The notes beneath the pieces are model-generated. The model made no database searches. It was not told where the DNA came from and worked only from the letters and a program-made list of their open reading frames with translations. Of a DNA stretch of 28,912 bases, positions 8,551 to 17,673 are shown piece by piece. The DNA comes from REEB76 sp049698775 (lineage in GTDB: Bacteria > Pseudomonadota > Gammaproteobacteria > Natronospirales > REEB76), in contig JBAVYM010000022.1 of NCBI GenBank assembly GCA_049698775.1, positions 1 to 28,912 on the forward strand, in the 5' to 3' direction. The position numbers were made by a program, and so were the translations under genes. The stretch's first letter is position 1; every line of letters starts with the position of its first letter.

Positions 8551-9986
8551 GTTTTCCGTTCCGCGTGCGATGCGTGCCATGCCTGTTTTCCGGCCAGTTG
8601 TTTCGGCAATTCCGCCGTCACCGCGCCGATGTCGCCGGCGCCCAGCGTCAGCAACAAATCGCCATCCTTGAGCACACCCAAAAGCGCGTCCGGCAAATCC
8701 CGTTTTTGCGCCACGAACACCGGATCCACTCGGCCGCGATTGCGGATGGAACGCGCCAGCGCGCGGCTGTCGGCGCCTGCAATCGGAGCTTCACCCGCGG
8801 CATACACTTCCAGCAGCACCAGCGCGTCCACATGCGACAACACCTCCGCGAAATCCTCGAACAAGTCGCGGGTGCGGGAGTAACGGTGCGGTTGGAATGC
8901 CACCACCAGGCGCCGCGACGGCCAGCCTTCGCGCGCCGCTTCGAACGTAGCGGCAAGTTCGCGTGGATGATGACCGTAATCGTCCACCAGCATGATGCGG
9001 CCCACGGCTGTCTCCAGTTCGCCATGAATCTGGAAACGGCGTCCCACGCCCTGGAAACCAGCCAGCGCCTTCAGCACCGCGTCGTCGCCGATGCCGAGAT
9101 CCTCTGCAATTGCAATGGCTGCCAGCGCATTGAGCACGTTGTGCCGCCCCGCAAGATTGAGCGTAACTTCCAGGGCTGCCTGTGGTCCGGGTTTCGTCAC
9201 TTTGAAATGCGTTTTGCGGCCTTCCCGACGAATATCGCTGGCGCGGAAATCTGCTGGCTCGCCAAGGCCGTAGGTCATCACGGGTCGCGCCACTTCCGGC
9301 AGGATGTTGCGCACTTCCGGGTCGTCCAGACACAGCACCGCTAAACCATAGAACGGCAGATGATGCAGGAACTCGATAAAAGTATTGCGCAGGCGGACAA
9401 AGTCTCCACCATACGTGCCGAGATGATCCGCATCTATATTGGTCACCACCGCCACCAGCGGTTGCAGGTACAGGAATGAGGCGTCACTTTCGTCCGCTTC
9501 CGCCACCAGATAACGGCCGGTGCCGAGGCGTGCATGCACGCCGGCACCGATCAGGCGCCCGCCGATGACGAAGGTGGGATCCAAACCGGCTTCCGACAAC
9601 ACGCTCGCCACCAGACTGGTGGTCGTGGTCTTGCCATGGGTGCCGGCCACCGCAATGCCGAAACGGAAGCGCATGAGCTCCGCCAGCATCTCCGCACGCC
9701 GCACCACCGGGATGCGGCGCGCATGCGCGGCAGTAACTTCCACATTGTCTTCGGTCACGGCGCTGGATATCACCACCACATCCGCAGCCATCAGGTTCTC
9801 GGCGCGGTGGCCGAGCAGCACCTGCGCGCCCAGCCCCGCGAGCCGCCGGGTGATGACGTTTTCCCTGAGATCCGAACCGCTTACGCGATAACCGAGATTG
9901 ATGAGCACTTCCGCGATGCCGCCCATGCCAGCGCCGCCGATGCCGACGAAATGGATGTGGCGGATGCGGCGCATGAGTTCGCTCAT
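8547..9986 (-). CDS. murC: UDP-N-acetylmuramate--L-alanine ligase MurC
   Basis: Cytoplasmic ligase that adds L-Ala to UDP-MurNAc, the first amino acid of the stem peptide. It has 479 aa, normal for the family. The N-terminal Rossmann domain carries HFVGIGGAGM (12-21). The ATP P-loop is AGTHGKTTT (114-122), followed by EADESD (163-168) and NIDADH (183-188). The C-terminal domain contains the DDYGHHP segment and the FQPHRYSRT motif. It starts with ATG at 9986, overlapping the murG stop as ATGA, and ends overlapping ftsQ as ATGA. No murB fusion or neighbouring murB is present. Confidence 0.99.
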   Translation of the reverse strand: MSELMRRIRHIHFVGIGGAGMGGIAEVLINLGYRVSGSDLRENVITRRLAGLGAQVLLGHRAENLMAADVVVISSAVTEDNVEVTAAHARRIPVVRRAEMLAELMRFRFGIAVAGTHGKTTTTSLVASVLSEAGLDPTFVIGGRLIGAGVHARLGTGRYLVAEADESDASFLYLQPLVAVVTNIDADHLGTYGGDFVRLRNTFIEFLHHLPFYGLAVLCLDDPEVRNILPEVARPVMTYGLGEPADFRASDIRREGRKTHFKVTKPGPQAALEVTLNLAGRHNVLNALAAIAIAEDLGIGDDAVLKALAGFQGVGRRFQIHGELETAVGRIMLVDDYGHHPRELAATFEAAREGWPSRRLVVAFQPHRYSRTRDLFEDFAEVLSHVDALVLLEVYAAGEAPIAGADSRALARSIRNRGRVDPVFVAQKRDLPDALLGVLKDGDLLLTLGAGDIGAVTAELPKQLAGKQAWHASHAERKT

Positions 9987-11059
9987 GCGAACCCTCCCGC
10001 CTGCAGACAGGCTTCGGCAACTTTCACCGCGGCGTCGGGTTCTGCCAATGCGCGTGCGCGCTTGGCCATGTCAAGCAATGCGTGGCGGTCATGCAGCACT
10101 CCCTGCAGCGCGGCACCCAAACTCCGCGGCGAGAATTGCACTTGCGCCAGCACGACCGCGGCACCGGCATCTGCAAGAAATTGCGCATTGCGGGTCTGGT
10201 GATCGTCCACGGCGGCCTCGAATGGCACCAGGATCGCGCCCAGTCCTGCCGCCGCGAGTTCCGCGACAGTAAGCGCGCCGGCGCGGCAGATTGCCAAATC
10301 CGCCCAGGCGTAGGCGTCCGCCATGTCCTCGATGAACGGCGTGACGTGCGCCGTGATTCCGCATTCGCGATACGCGGCAAGAACCTTGCCGCCGTCGCGC
10401 GCGCCCGTCTGGTGCCGGACTTCGGGACGCTGCGCCGCCTCCAGTTGAGCGAGAGTTTGCGGGACAATTTCATTCAGCACGCGCGCGCCCTGACTGCCGC
10501 CGACTACCAACAGGCGGATCGGCCCCGTGCGTGCGGCAAAGCGGGTTTCCGGAGTGGGCAGCGCCGCAATGGCGGTGCGCACCGGATTGCCAACGTAGCT
10601 CGCGCGCCTTGGCGGTGCGAAGCTGTCCGGAAAGCCAGCCAGAACGCGCTTTGCGACGTGACTCAGAACGCGGTTGGTCACGCCCGGCACCGCATTCTGC
10701 TCATGCAGCACCAACGGGCACCCCAATAGGCGTGCCGCCAGTCCGCCGGGTCCGCTCGCGAATCCACCCATGCCGAGCACCGCAGCCGGACGCAATCGTT
10801 TGAGAATGCCGATGGCCTGGCTCAGGGCGCGGACAAGATGCAAAGGAGATACAAGCAAAGTACCCCAGCCCTTGCCGCGAACTCCGCTGACTTCGATCCA
10901 TTCCATTGGAATTCCGGCCGCCGGCGCCACGCGCGCTTCCAAACCTTGGCGTGTTCCCATCCAGATCACTTCGTGGCCGCGCGCGCGCAGCACATCCGCC
11001 ACCGCGAGTGCGGGGAAAACATGACCGCCGGTACCGCCTGCCATTATCACAATCTTCAT
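9983..11059 (-). CDS. murG: Lipid II synthase MurG (N-acetylglucosaminyltransferase)
   Basis: Peripheral inner-membrane GT28 enzyme that transfers GlcNAc to lipid I to make lipid II. From the ATG at 11059 it has 358 aa (E. coli about 355). The N-terminus MKIVIMAGGTGGHVFPALAV contains the acceptor-binding glycine loop. A second glycine loop occurs in LVVGGSQGARVLN, and the UDP-GlcNAc pocket motif is in GAGALTVAEL-type form (CRAGALTVAELAAAG). Upstream in-frame ATGs at 11077 and 11116 would add non-conserved residues, and GAGAGG stands just before 11059. The gap to ftsW (124 bp) is the largest in the murein part of the cluster. Confidence 0.97.
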   Translation of the reverse strand: MKIVIMAGGTGGHVFPALAVADVLRARGHEVIWMGTRQGLEARVAPAAGIPMEWIEVSGVRGKGWGTLLVSPLHLVRALSQAIGILKRLRPAAVLGMGGFASGPGGLAARLLGCPLVLHEQNAVPGVTNRVLSHVAKRVLAGFPDSFAPPRRASYVGNPVRTAIAALPTPETRFAARTGPIRLLVVGGSQGARVLNEIVPQTLAQLEAAQRPEVRHQTGARDGGKVLAAYRECGITAHVTPFIEDMADAYAWADLAICRAGALTVAELAAAGLGAILVPFEAAVDDHQTRNAQFLADAGAAVVLAQVQFSPRSLGAALQGVLHDRHALLDMAKRARALAEPDAAVKVAEACLQAGGFA

Positions 11060-11139
11060 ACGCCTCTCGTAGTGCATCGAGCCGTCCGGAATGCGTTCGC
11101 CAGCCGGTACCTCCATGTACCAGCACTCAGCGGGATCGA

Positions 11140-11154
11140 ACAGCCACTGGCTGT
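11140..11154. repeat. Perfect 7-bp palindrome in the ftsW-murG gap
   Basis: ACAGCCA (11140-11146) and TGGCTGT (11148-11154) are perfect inverted repeats around one base. They lie in the 124-bp gap between the ftsW stop and the murG start, in a cluster where almost all genes overlap. No T-run follows. The element may be a processing site, an operator or an mRNA structure that changes murG translation. Confidence 0.4.
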
Positions 11155-11183
11155 CCGATACAGGCGCCCGCCTCGCCCACGCC

Positions 11184-12347
11184 TCATGCGGGCGCCGTCT
11201 GTTCCAACCAGGACCGGCCCGTGCGAGTTTCGCGGTCCACGCGCAAAATCAGGCCGATGGCAGCGCAAATCACGATGAGACTGCTGCCGCCATAACTCAT
11301 GAGCGGCAACGTCAAGCCCTTGGTGGGCAGCGCGCCCATGTTCACGCCCATGTTGATGAACGCCTGCAGGCCGATCCACAAGCCCAGGCCAAAGGCGAGA
11401 TAAGCGCCGAACATCAGACCCTTGCCGGCCGCGCGCCGCGCGATCACGACCGCGCGCCAGGTGAGAATGGAAAACAGCAGGATCACCACGCAGCAGCCCA
11501 GCAATCCCAGTTCTTCCGCCAGCACCGCGAACAGGAAATCCGTGTGCGCCTCCGGCAGATAGAAAAGTTTCTGCACGCTCTCGCCCAAACCCACGCCGAA
11601 GATGCCGCCGCGACCGATGGCGATGAGCGAATTGGTAAGCTGAAATCCGCTGTCGAAAGGATGGCTCCAGGGATGCAGGAATCCGGTGATGCGTTCCAGG
11701 CGATAGGGCGACGCCACCGCCAGCAGGATGAAACCCGCCGCGCCCAATATCAGGAACCCGGTGAAATCCCGCAGGCGCGCGCCGCCGAAGAACAACATGG
11801 CCATGGCGGTGGCGATCAACACCATGGCGGCGCCGAAATCCGGCTCTGCCAACAGCAGCAGTGCGGCCAGGGAGAGCAGCAGCATGGGTTTGAGGGAACC
11901 GGTGAAATGCGCGGTCAATTCCTCGCGGCGCCGCACGATATAGCCCGCGATATATATAAGTATCAGCAGCCGCGCCGGCTCCGAGACCTGCAGGCGGAAT
12001 GGCCCCAACGCCACCCAGCGGATGCTGCCGTTCACGTGCCGGCCGATGCCCGGCACCAGCACCAACGCCAGCATCGCCAAGGCCAACATCAACAGCAGGA
12101 AATTCGCGCGCTGCCACCAAGCGAGCGGTAGCGAGTACGCCACCAGGCCGATAACCAGTCCCACCACGGCATACGCGAGTTGGCGTTCCAGGTAATAGAA
12201 CGGGTTGCCGGTCATCTTGTCAGCAAGCGTGATGGAAGCGGACGCCACCATCACCAGACCCAGCGCCAGAATCACCGCCGCGGTCATGAGCAGCATCCGG
12301 TCCGGTGTGTGTGGATTTGCGCCCGCGATGGGTTTCGTTTCAGCCAT
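11184..12347 (-). CDS. ftsW: Septal peptidoglycan glycosyltransferase FtsW
   Basis: SEDS-family polymerase that, with FtsI, makes septal glycan from lipid II. The start is the ATG at 12347 (MAETKPIAG), with AGGAG 8 nt upstream, overlapping the murD stop by 8 bp. The in-frame start further upstream (12473) lies in murD and adds a Cys/Pro-rich non-family stretch. It has 387 aa with about ten hydrophobic helices. Conserved SEDS features are NGSIRWVALG, the QxSE motif (QVSEPARL, with Val where Pro is common), the HPFDSGFQLTNSL segment carrying the catalytic Asp, and GLTLPLMSYGGSS near the C-terminus. Pairing with ftsI in the same cluster supports the septal FtsW assignment over RodA. Confidence 0.97.
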   Translation of the reverse strand: MAETKPIAGANPHTPDRMLLMTAAVILALGLVMVASASITLADKMTGNPFYYLERQLAYAVVGLVIGLVAYSLPLAWWQRANFLLLMLALAMLALVLVPGIGRHVNGSIRWVALGPFRLQVSEPARLLILIYIAGYIVRRREELTAHFTGSLKPMLLLSLAALLLLAEPDFGAAMVLIATAMAMLFFGGARLRDFTGFLILGAAGFILLAVASPYRLERITGFLHPWSHPFDSGFQLTNSLIAIGRGGIFGVGLGESVQKLFYLPEAHTDFLFAVLAEELGLLGCCVVILLFSILTWRAVVIARRAAGKGLMFGAYLAFGLGLWIGLQAFINMGVNMGALPTKGLTLPLMSYGGSSLIVICAAIGLILRVDRETRTGRSWLEQTAPA

Positions 12348-13683
12348 CGGCGAGTCTCCTGACTGCATGCGCAAACACGCGGCCGCGGTGTTCGAAGTTG
12401 TCGAACATGTCGAGGCTGGAACAGGCGGGCGACAACAGCACCAGATCGCCGGGACGGGCAAATTTGGCTGCAACCTTTACCGCCGCATCCATGTCCTTGA
12501 CCCGCTCAAACGTCAGGCGGCTGGCAATGGCCTGTTCAATGGCCGGCGCGTCCTTGCCGAGCAGCACCACGGCGCGCGTCTTGCCGCTCAGCGCCTCCGC
12601 CAGCGGCGCGAAGTCCTGATTCTTGCCGTCACCGCCCGCGATCAGCACCAACGGTCCCGGCAGGCCGGACACCGCGGCGAGCGTAGCACCGACATTGGTG
12701 GCCTTGGAATCGTTGTACCAATCGACGTCGTTCAGCGTGGCCACGTGTTCCATGCGATGCGGCAGACCGCGGAATTCCCGTAACGCATTGAGCATCGCCG
12801 GCATGGGCAGGCCCGCGGCTTCGCCCAGCGCCAGTGCCGCCAGCGCGTTCGCCCAGTTGTGCTCGCCGCGAATGTGCACTTCGTCGGCGGCCAATAGTTT
12901 TTCATGGCCACGCGCCAGCCAGCGTTTCCGTTCATGCAGAACGATGCCATAGTCGCGGCCGGCAGGCGCATCCAGGCCAAAACTCACATGTTTGTGTCCG
13001 GGTTGGATCATCTTGCGCACCCGTTCATCGCCGCGATTGATGACCGCCACATCGCAGTGGGCAAAAATGCGCGCCTTAGCGCTGGCATAATCCGCCAGCG
13101 TGGCGTAGCGATCCATGTGATCGGGCGAAATGTTGAGCACCACCGCGGCCGTGCACTGCAGCGACACCGTGACCTCCAACTGGAAGCTCGACAGTTCCAG
13201 CACGTACAACTGCGGCTCAGTCTCGCCGATCAGATCCAGCGCCGGTGTGCCAAGGTTGCCGCCCACGCGCGCCTCGACGCCGGCGCGTTCCGCCATCAGC
13301 CCCACCAGCGTGGTCACGGTGCTCTTGCCGTTCGAACCGGTAACGCCTATGACCGGCGCATGCGCGCGGCGTGCGAACAATTCAATATCGCCGAATACCG
13401 GCAGACCCAAAGCCCGCGCCCGCGCCACGAAAGGTGCCGACACGGCAACTCCAGGTGACAGCACTACCTGATCGGAATGTGCGAGCGCGGTCTCGGAAAA
13501 ACCGCCCACAAATACCGCGGCCCCCGGCACCGTGTCATGCAGTTTCTGCAAACCCGGCGGCCGTTCGCGGCTGTCGGTGACCGCCACATCCATGCCCTGC
13601 CTCGCCAGGAAATGCGCCACCGACAGCCCAGTCTTGCCGAGGCCGACAATCAGCGTCTTGGTGCGATGTTGCGGCATGTGCAT
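12340..13683 (-). CDS. murD: UDP-N-acetylmuramoylalanine--D-glutamate ligase MurD
   Basis: Cytoplasmic ligase that adds D-Glu to UDP-MurNAc-L-Ala. It has 447 aa. The N-terminal nucleotide-binding fold begins LIVGLGKTGLS (11-21), the ATP P-loop is GVTGSNGKST (113-122), and later motifs include NISPDHMDRY and YNDSKATN. The ATG at 13683 has GAGGAG 6 nt upstream. A second ATG two codons later is less well spaced. The gene follows mraY after 10 bp and overlaps ftsW by 8 bp. Confidence 0.98.
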   Translation of the reverse strand: MHMPQHRTKTLIVGLGKTGLSVAHFLARQGMDVAVTDSRERPPGLQKLHDTVPGAAVFVGGFSETALAHSDQVVLSPGVAVSAPFVARARALGLPVFGDIELFARRAHAPVIGVTGSNGKSTVTTLVGLMAERAGVEARVGGNLGTPALDLIGETEPQLYVLELSSFQLEVTVSLQCTAAVVLNISPDHMDRYATLADYASAKARIFAHCDVAVINRGDERVRKMIQPGHKHVSFGLDAPAGRDYGIVLHERKRWLARGHEKLLAADEVHIRGEHNWANALAALALGEAAGLPMPAMLNALREFRGLPHRMEHVATLNDVDWYNDSKATNVGATLAAVSGLPGPLVLIAGGDGKNQDFAPLAEALSGKTRAVVLLGKDAPAIEQAIASRLTFERVKDMDAAVKVAAKFARPGDLVLLSPACSSLDMFDNFEHRGRVFAHAVRRLADG

Positions 13684-13693
13684 GCAGTGCTCC

Positions 13694-14776
13694 TCACCGC
13701 ACCTTGAGGGTGGACAGGCCGATCAGCACCAGTATCACGGTGATGATCCAGAAGCGCACGATGACGCGCGGCTCCGGCCAGCCTTTCAGTTCAAAGTGAT
13801 GGTGCAACGGCGCCATGCGGAACAGCCGCCGGCCGGTGAGCTTGAACGAACCGACTTGCAGGATGACGGAGACGGTCTCCATGACGAATACGCCGCCCAT
13901 GATGAACAGCACGATTTCCTGACGCACGATCACGCCAAGCGTGCCGAGCGCCGCGCCCAGCGCCAGCGCGCCCACGTCGCCCATAAACACCTGGGCGGGA
14001 TAGGCGTTGAACCACAGGAAGCCAAGACCCGCGCCCACCAGTGCGCCGCAATACACCACCACTTCGCCGGCACCCGGCAAATAGGGAATCGTGAGGTAAT
14101 GGGCAAACACAAAATTGCCGGCGGCGTAACCGAATACGCCGAGCGCTCCGCCCACCATCACCGCCGGCATGATGGCAAGGCCGTCCAGACCGTCGGTTAG
14201 ATTGACCGCGTTGCTCATCCCTACCACCACGAAATAGGTGACCAGGATGAAGAATCCACCCAAGCTGATGGAAACGTGTTTGAGCAGCGGCACGATGTAT
14301 TCGATCTCCGCTACGTTGCGGTGGCTCATGTAGAGCGCGATGGCTGCGCCCAGCCCCACCAGGGATTGCAAAAAGTATTTGCTGCCCGGTGCAAGCCCCT
14401 TTGAATTCTTCAGCACCAATTTCTTGTAATCGTCCGCGAAACCGATGAGGCCGAAGCCCACGGTCACACCGATGAGAATCCACACGTAGCGGTTGCGCAG
14501 ATCCGACCACAGCAGTGTGGTAACGATGATGGTCACGAGAATCAGCGTGCCGCCCATGGTGGGCGTACCGGCCTTGGCGAGATGGGATTGCGGCCCGTCG
14601 TTGCGTACGCGCTGGCCGATCTGGCGCAGGCTCAAACGTCGGATCATGCCGGGTCCAATGAAGAACGACAGCAGCAGCGCCGTGAGCACACCCAGGATGG
14701 CGCGAAAGGTAAGATAGGAAAATACATTGAATAGCGAGTGGTAGCGCGTCAGGTATTCGGTGAGGAACAGCAACAT
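13694..14776 (-). CDS. mraY: Phospho-N-acetylmuramoyl-pentapeptide transferase MraY
   Basis: Integral membrane enzyme that transfers phospho-MurNAc-pentapeptide to undecaprenyl phosphate, forming lipid I. It has 360 aa, the same as the E. coli length I recall, with about ten transmembrane helices. Diagnostic motifs are GTPTMGG, FADDYKK, NLTDGLDGLA, MGDVGAL and the HHH-containing APLHHHFE loop. It starts 3 bp after the murF stop and is followed by murD after 10 bp. Confidence 0.99.
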   Translation of the reverse strand: MLLFLTEYLTRYHSLFNVFSYLTFRAILGVLTALLLSFFIGPGMIRRLSLRQIGQRVRNDGPQSHLAKAGTPTMGGTLILVTIIVTTLLWSDLRNRYVWILIGVTVGFGLIGFADDYKKLVLKNSKGLAPGSKYFLQSLVGLGAAIALYMSHRNVAEIEYIVPLLKHVSISLGGFFILVTYFVVVGMSNAVNLTDGLDGLAIMPAVMVGGALGVFGYAAGNFVFAHYLTIPYLPGAGEVVVYCGALVGAGLGFLWFNAYPAQVFMGDVGALALGAALGTLGVIVRQEIVLFIMGGVFVMETVSVILQVGSFKLTGRRLFRMAPLHHHFELKGWPEPRVIVRFWIITVILVLIGLSTLKVR

Positions 14777-14779
14777 GGT

Positions 14780-16162
14780 TCAGCTCCCCCTCACGGCCTG
14801 ACCGACCGCCTGCGAGGTACGCAGGGCTTCCACGACGCGTTCCATGCGCATGCTGCGCGAACCTTTGATCAGCAGCGTGACGCCGGGGCGCAACGCCGCG
14901 CGCAGCGTATTCACCAATGCCTCCCATTCCACGAAATGTTCGGCACCGGCGCCAAATTGTTCGGTGGCGTGCAGGCTCAGGCTGCCAAAACTCATCAAAC
15001 GCGCAATGCCCAGGCGCCGCGCCAATTCGCCGCAATCCGCGTGCAAGGTGGCGGCGCTCGCGCCCAGTTCTCCCATGTCGCCCAGCGCCAGCCACACCGG
15101 ATCGCCGAGACTCAGCGCAAATTCCATGGCAGCCTTGAGCGACAGCGGATTGGCGTTATAAGTATCGTCAATCAGACGGCTGCCGCGCACGCCCGGCAAT
15201 ACGATCAGCCGGCCGGCAATGACCGGAACGTTGGCCAGTCCCGTTGCGATGTCATCCAGGCTGGCGCCGGCAGCGTTGGCGGCCGCCGCCGCGGCCAGCG
15301 CGTTGCGCACGTTGTGCTGTCCCGGCAGCGATAAATGAATGTCGGCTTCGCCCGCCGGCGACACCAAATGAAATGCCCACACACCGGTGGGCAGCTGCTT
15401 GAGCGAACCGGGTTGCGGATGAAAATCCGCCGCTTCGCTCAGGCCGAAACTGCGCTGCTGGCGCTGGCCGGCCATTTCCCGCCATAACCCCGCATAGTCG
15501 TCATCGGCGTTGATGACCGCGATGCCGTTGGCGCGCAAGCCGGCGAACAGCGCGCCTTTCTCCAGCGCCACACCCCGCAAACTGCCGAGCGCTTCCAAAT
15601 GCGCCGCACCGGCGTTGGTCACCACGCCAATCGTCGCCGAGGTCATAGACGCCAGGTACTCGATCTCGCCCGGATGATTGGTGCCCATTTCAATAACGGC
15701 GGTGCGGTGCTGCTCGGTCAACTCCAGTAGTGTCAGCGGCACACCGATGTCGTTGTTAAGATTGCCGCGGGTGGCGAGCGTCACTCCACGCCGGCGCAGG
15801 ATACGGGCGATCATCTCCTTGACCGTGGTTTTGCCGTTCGAGCCGGTGACGCCGATCACCGGGATACCGAAACCTCCGCGCCAGCCGGCCGCGTAAATAC
15901 CCAGCGCCCGGCGCGTATCGCGCACCACGACTTGCGCCAGGTGACAGGGCATCGGATGTTCCACCATGGCACCGGCCGCGCCGAGTTTTTCGGCCTGCAT
16001 CACAAATTCATGGCCGTTGAAATTCGCCCCCCGCAACGCCACGAACAACTCGTCCGCCGCGAGCTTGCGGGTATCGGTATTGATGCGCAGGAATTCCCGG
16101 TCCGCGCCTACCAGCTTGCCACCGGTGGCAGAGGCCACGTCCGACAGCCGGCGCGCATTCAT
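14780..16162 (-). CDS. murF: UDP-MurNAc-tripeptide--D-alanyl-D-alanine ligase MurF
   Basis: Adds the D-Ala-D-Ala dipeptide to complete the stem pentapeptide. It has 460 aa. The N-terminal substrate domain has the DTRKLAADELFVALRGANFNG-type signature (about 30-50), the P-loop is GVTGSNGKTTVKEM (104-117), and the central motifs EMGTNHPGEI and DDTYNANP are clear. The start ATG overlaps the murE stop as ATGA. Its D-Ala-D-Ala substrate needs a Ddl ligase, which is not encoded in this cluster. Confidence 0.98.
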   Translation of the reverse strand: MNARRLSDVASATGGKLVGADREFLRINTDTRKLAADELFVALRGANFNGHEFVMQAEKLGAAGAMVEHPMPCHLAQVVVRDTRRALGIYAAGWRGGFGIPVIGVTGSNGKTTVKEMIARILRRRGVTLATRGNLNNDIGVPLTLLELTEQHRTAVIEMGTNHPGEIEYLASMTSATIGVVTNAGAAHLEALGSLRGVALEKGALFAGLRANGIAVINADDDYAGLWREMAGQRQQRSFGLSEAADFHPQPGSLKQLPTGVWAFHLVSPAGEADIHLSLPGQHNVRNALAAAAAANAAGASLDDIATGLANVPVIAGRLIVLPGVRGSRLIDDTYNANPLSLKAAMEFALSLGDPVWLALGDMGELGASAATLHADCGELARRLGIARLMSFGSLSLHATEQFGAGAEHFVEWEALVNTLRAALRPGVTLLIKGSRSMRMERVVEALRTSQAVGQAVRGS

Positions 16163-17673
16163 GCCTGCAGCCCCTTGAGCAGCATCACGACGGTATCGCG
16201 GTCGCTGTAAGGCAAGTTCCGGTCGCCGATGATCTGATAGCTCTCATGGCCCTTGCCGGCCACCAGCACCACATCTTGTGCGGCGGCCGCGTGTATGACC
16301 CCGGCGATGGCGTGGGCGCGATCGCGCTGCACCTGTACACGCCCGCGGTCGTGAATGCCCGCGAGGATTTCCGCGACGATGACATCACCGTCTTCATGGC
16401 GCGGATTGTCGTCGGTAATGATCACCCGGTCTGCGAGGCGCTCTGCAATGGAGCCCATCTGCGGACGCTTGCCTCGATCGCGTTCGCCACCGCAGCCGAA
16501 CACACACCACAGCTGCCCACGGCAATGCGCGCGTGCCGCGATGAGGGCTTTTTCCAACGCATCCGGCGTGTGCGCGTAATCCACCACTACCAGCGGCTGA
16601 GTGCCTCCGCCAAAACATTGCATGCGGCCAGGCACGGTATGCGCCTGGTCTATCGCCAACAATGCCTTCGCAAACGGGAAATCCAGCGCCAGCAAGATAC
16701 CCAGCACTGCCAGCAGATTCTGCACGTTGAATTGTCCCAGCAGACGGGATTCGACATGTGCGCCACCGAAATCCCCCGCCATGCCGAATTGCATGCCGCC
16801 GGAGTCCAGAACCACCTGTGTGGCGCGCAGCGTTTTACCCTGTGGTGCTCGAGCGTTCGTGAGTGTGTATCCAATGCATTCGATACCAGGCGGCAAGTTG
16901 CGCGCCAGTTCGATACCGAAAGAATCATCCAGATTGATGACTGCATGTTTCAGGCCTGGCATGTCGAACAACCGGCGTTTGGCGGCGCCGTAACTCTCCA
17001 TGCTGCCGTGATAATCCAGATGGTCGCGTGTCAGATTGGTGAACACTGCCACCGCCAGATGCACGCCATTCATGCGCCCCTGCTCCAGCGCGTGACTGGA
17101 TGCTTCCATGCTCACATGCTGCACGCGCCGGTCGCGGAAACGCGCGAGCCAGCGTTGCACGCTGACGGCATCGGGTGTGGTGTGCGTGGATGCTTCCAGT
17201 TGCCCGTACAGACCGTACCCCAGGGTGCCCAGAACACCGCAGGGTTTGCCGAGTTCCATCAGGATTTGCGCGGCAATGAGGCTCACGGAAGTCTTACCGT
17301 TGGTGCCGGTCACCGCCACCACCTTCTGGGCCGCGGACGGATCGCCGTAGAAGCGCGCGGCCATCGGCCCGACGCGCTGCTCCAGAGAGCGCACCGCGAA
17401 CGCTGGCAATCCTTTGAGAGCCGGTAAATATTCCGCGCCGCCTTCCGGATCGTAAGCAACCGCCACCGCTCCGCGCGCACGCGCATCGGCAAGATGTCTC
17501 AAGCCGTGATGATCGTGGCCGCGCACCGCCAGAAACAGGTAGCCGGGACGCACCTCGCGGCTGTCCACGGCCAAGCCCTGCAATGGTATATCGCGGCTCG
17601 GTGGGATATCGGCATCGCCGTGCAGGATTTCGGCCAGACGCGCGCTGCTGATTTCTTGTTGCTGGGCCATCAT
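16159..17673 (-). CDS. murE: UDP-MurNAc-L-Ala-D-Glu--meso-diaminopimelate ligase MurE
   Basis: Adds the third residue of the stem peptide. It has 504 aa. The P-loop VTGTNGKTS lies at 121-129 and KGHE at 474-477. The residue-selecting motif is DNPRHE (422-427), the form typical of enzymes that use meso-diaminopimelate rather than lysine. The start is ATGATG at 17673-17668, with the ftsI stop embedded in it, so either ATG could initiate. The ribosome-binding site is weak (GGGG). Such overlap suggests translation coupled to ftsI. Confidence 0.98.
   Translation of the reverse strand: MMAQQQEISSARLAEILHGDADIPPSRDIPLQGLAVDSREVRPGYLFLAVRGHDHHGLRHLADARARGAVAVAYDPEGGAEYLPALKGLPAFAVRSLEQRVGPMAARFYGDPSAAQKVVAVTGTNGKTSVSLIAAQILMELGKPCGVLGTLGYGLYGQLEASTHTTPDAVSVQRWLARFRDRRVQHVSMEASSHALEQGRMNGVHLAVAVFTNLTRDHLDYHGSMESYGAAKRRLFDMPGLKHAVINLDDSFGIELARNLPPGIECIGYTLTNARAPQGKTLRATQVVLDSGGMQFGMAGDFGGAHVESRLLGQFNVQNLLAVLGILLALDFPFAKALLAIDQAHTVPGRMQCFGGGTQPLVVVDYAHTPDALEKALIAARAHCRGQLWCVFGCGGERDRGKRPQMGSIAERLADRVIITDDNPRHEDGDVIVAEILAGIHDRGRVQVQRDRAHAIAGVIHAAAAQDVVLVAGKGHESYQIIGDRNLPYSDRDTVVMLLKGLQA

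Noticed and set aside
11056..12120. 354-codon minus-strand frame overlapping ftsW in another frame (also 13791-15095 over mraY/murF)
   Set aside because: Same-strand shadows of strongly supported membrane proteins. The translations are Arg/Gly/His-rich and lack hydrophobic segments or motifs.
12348..12473. N-terminal extension of FtsW to 12473
   Set aside because: It lies inside murD and encodes a Cys/Pro-rich stretch. The ATG at 12347 has AGGAG at good spacing and a typical FtsW beginning.
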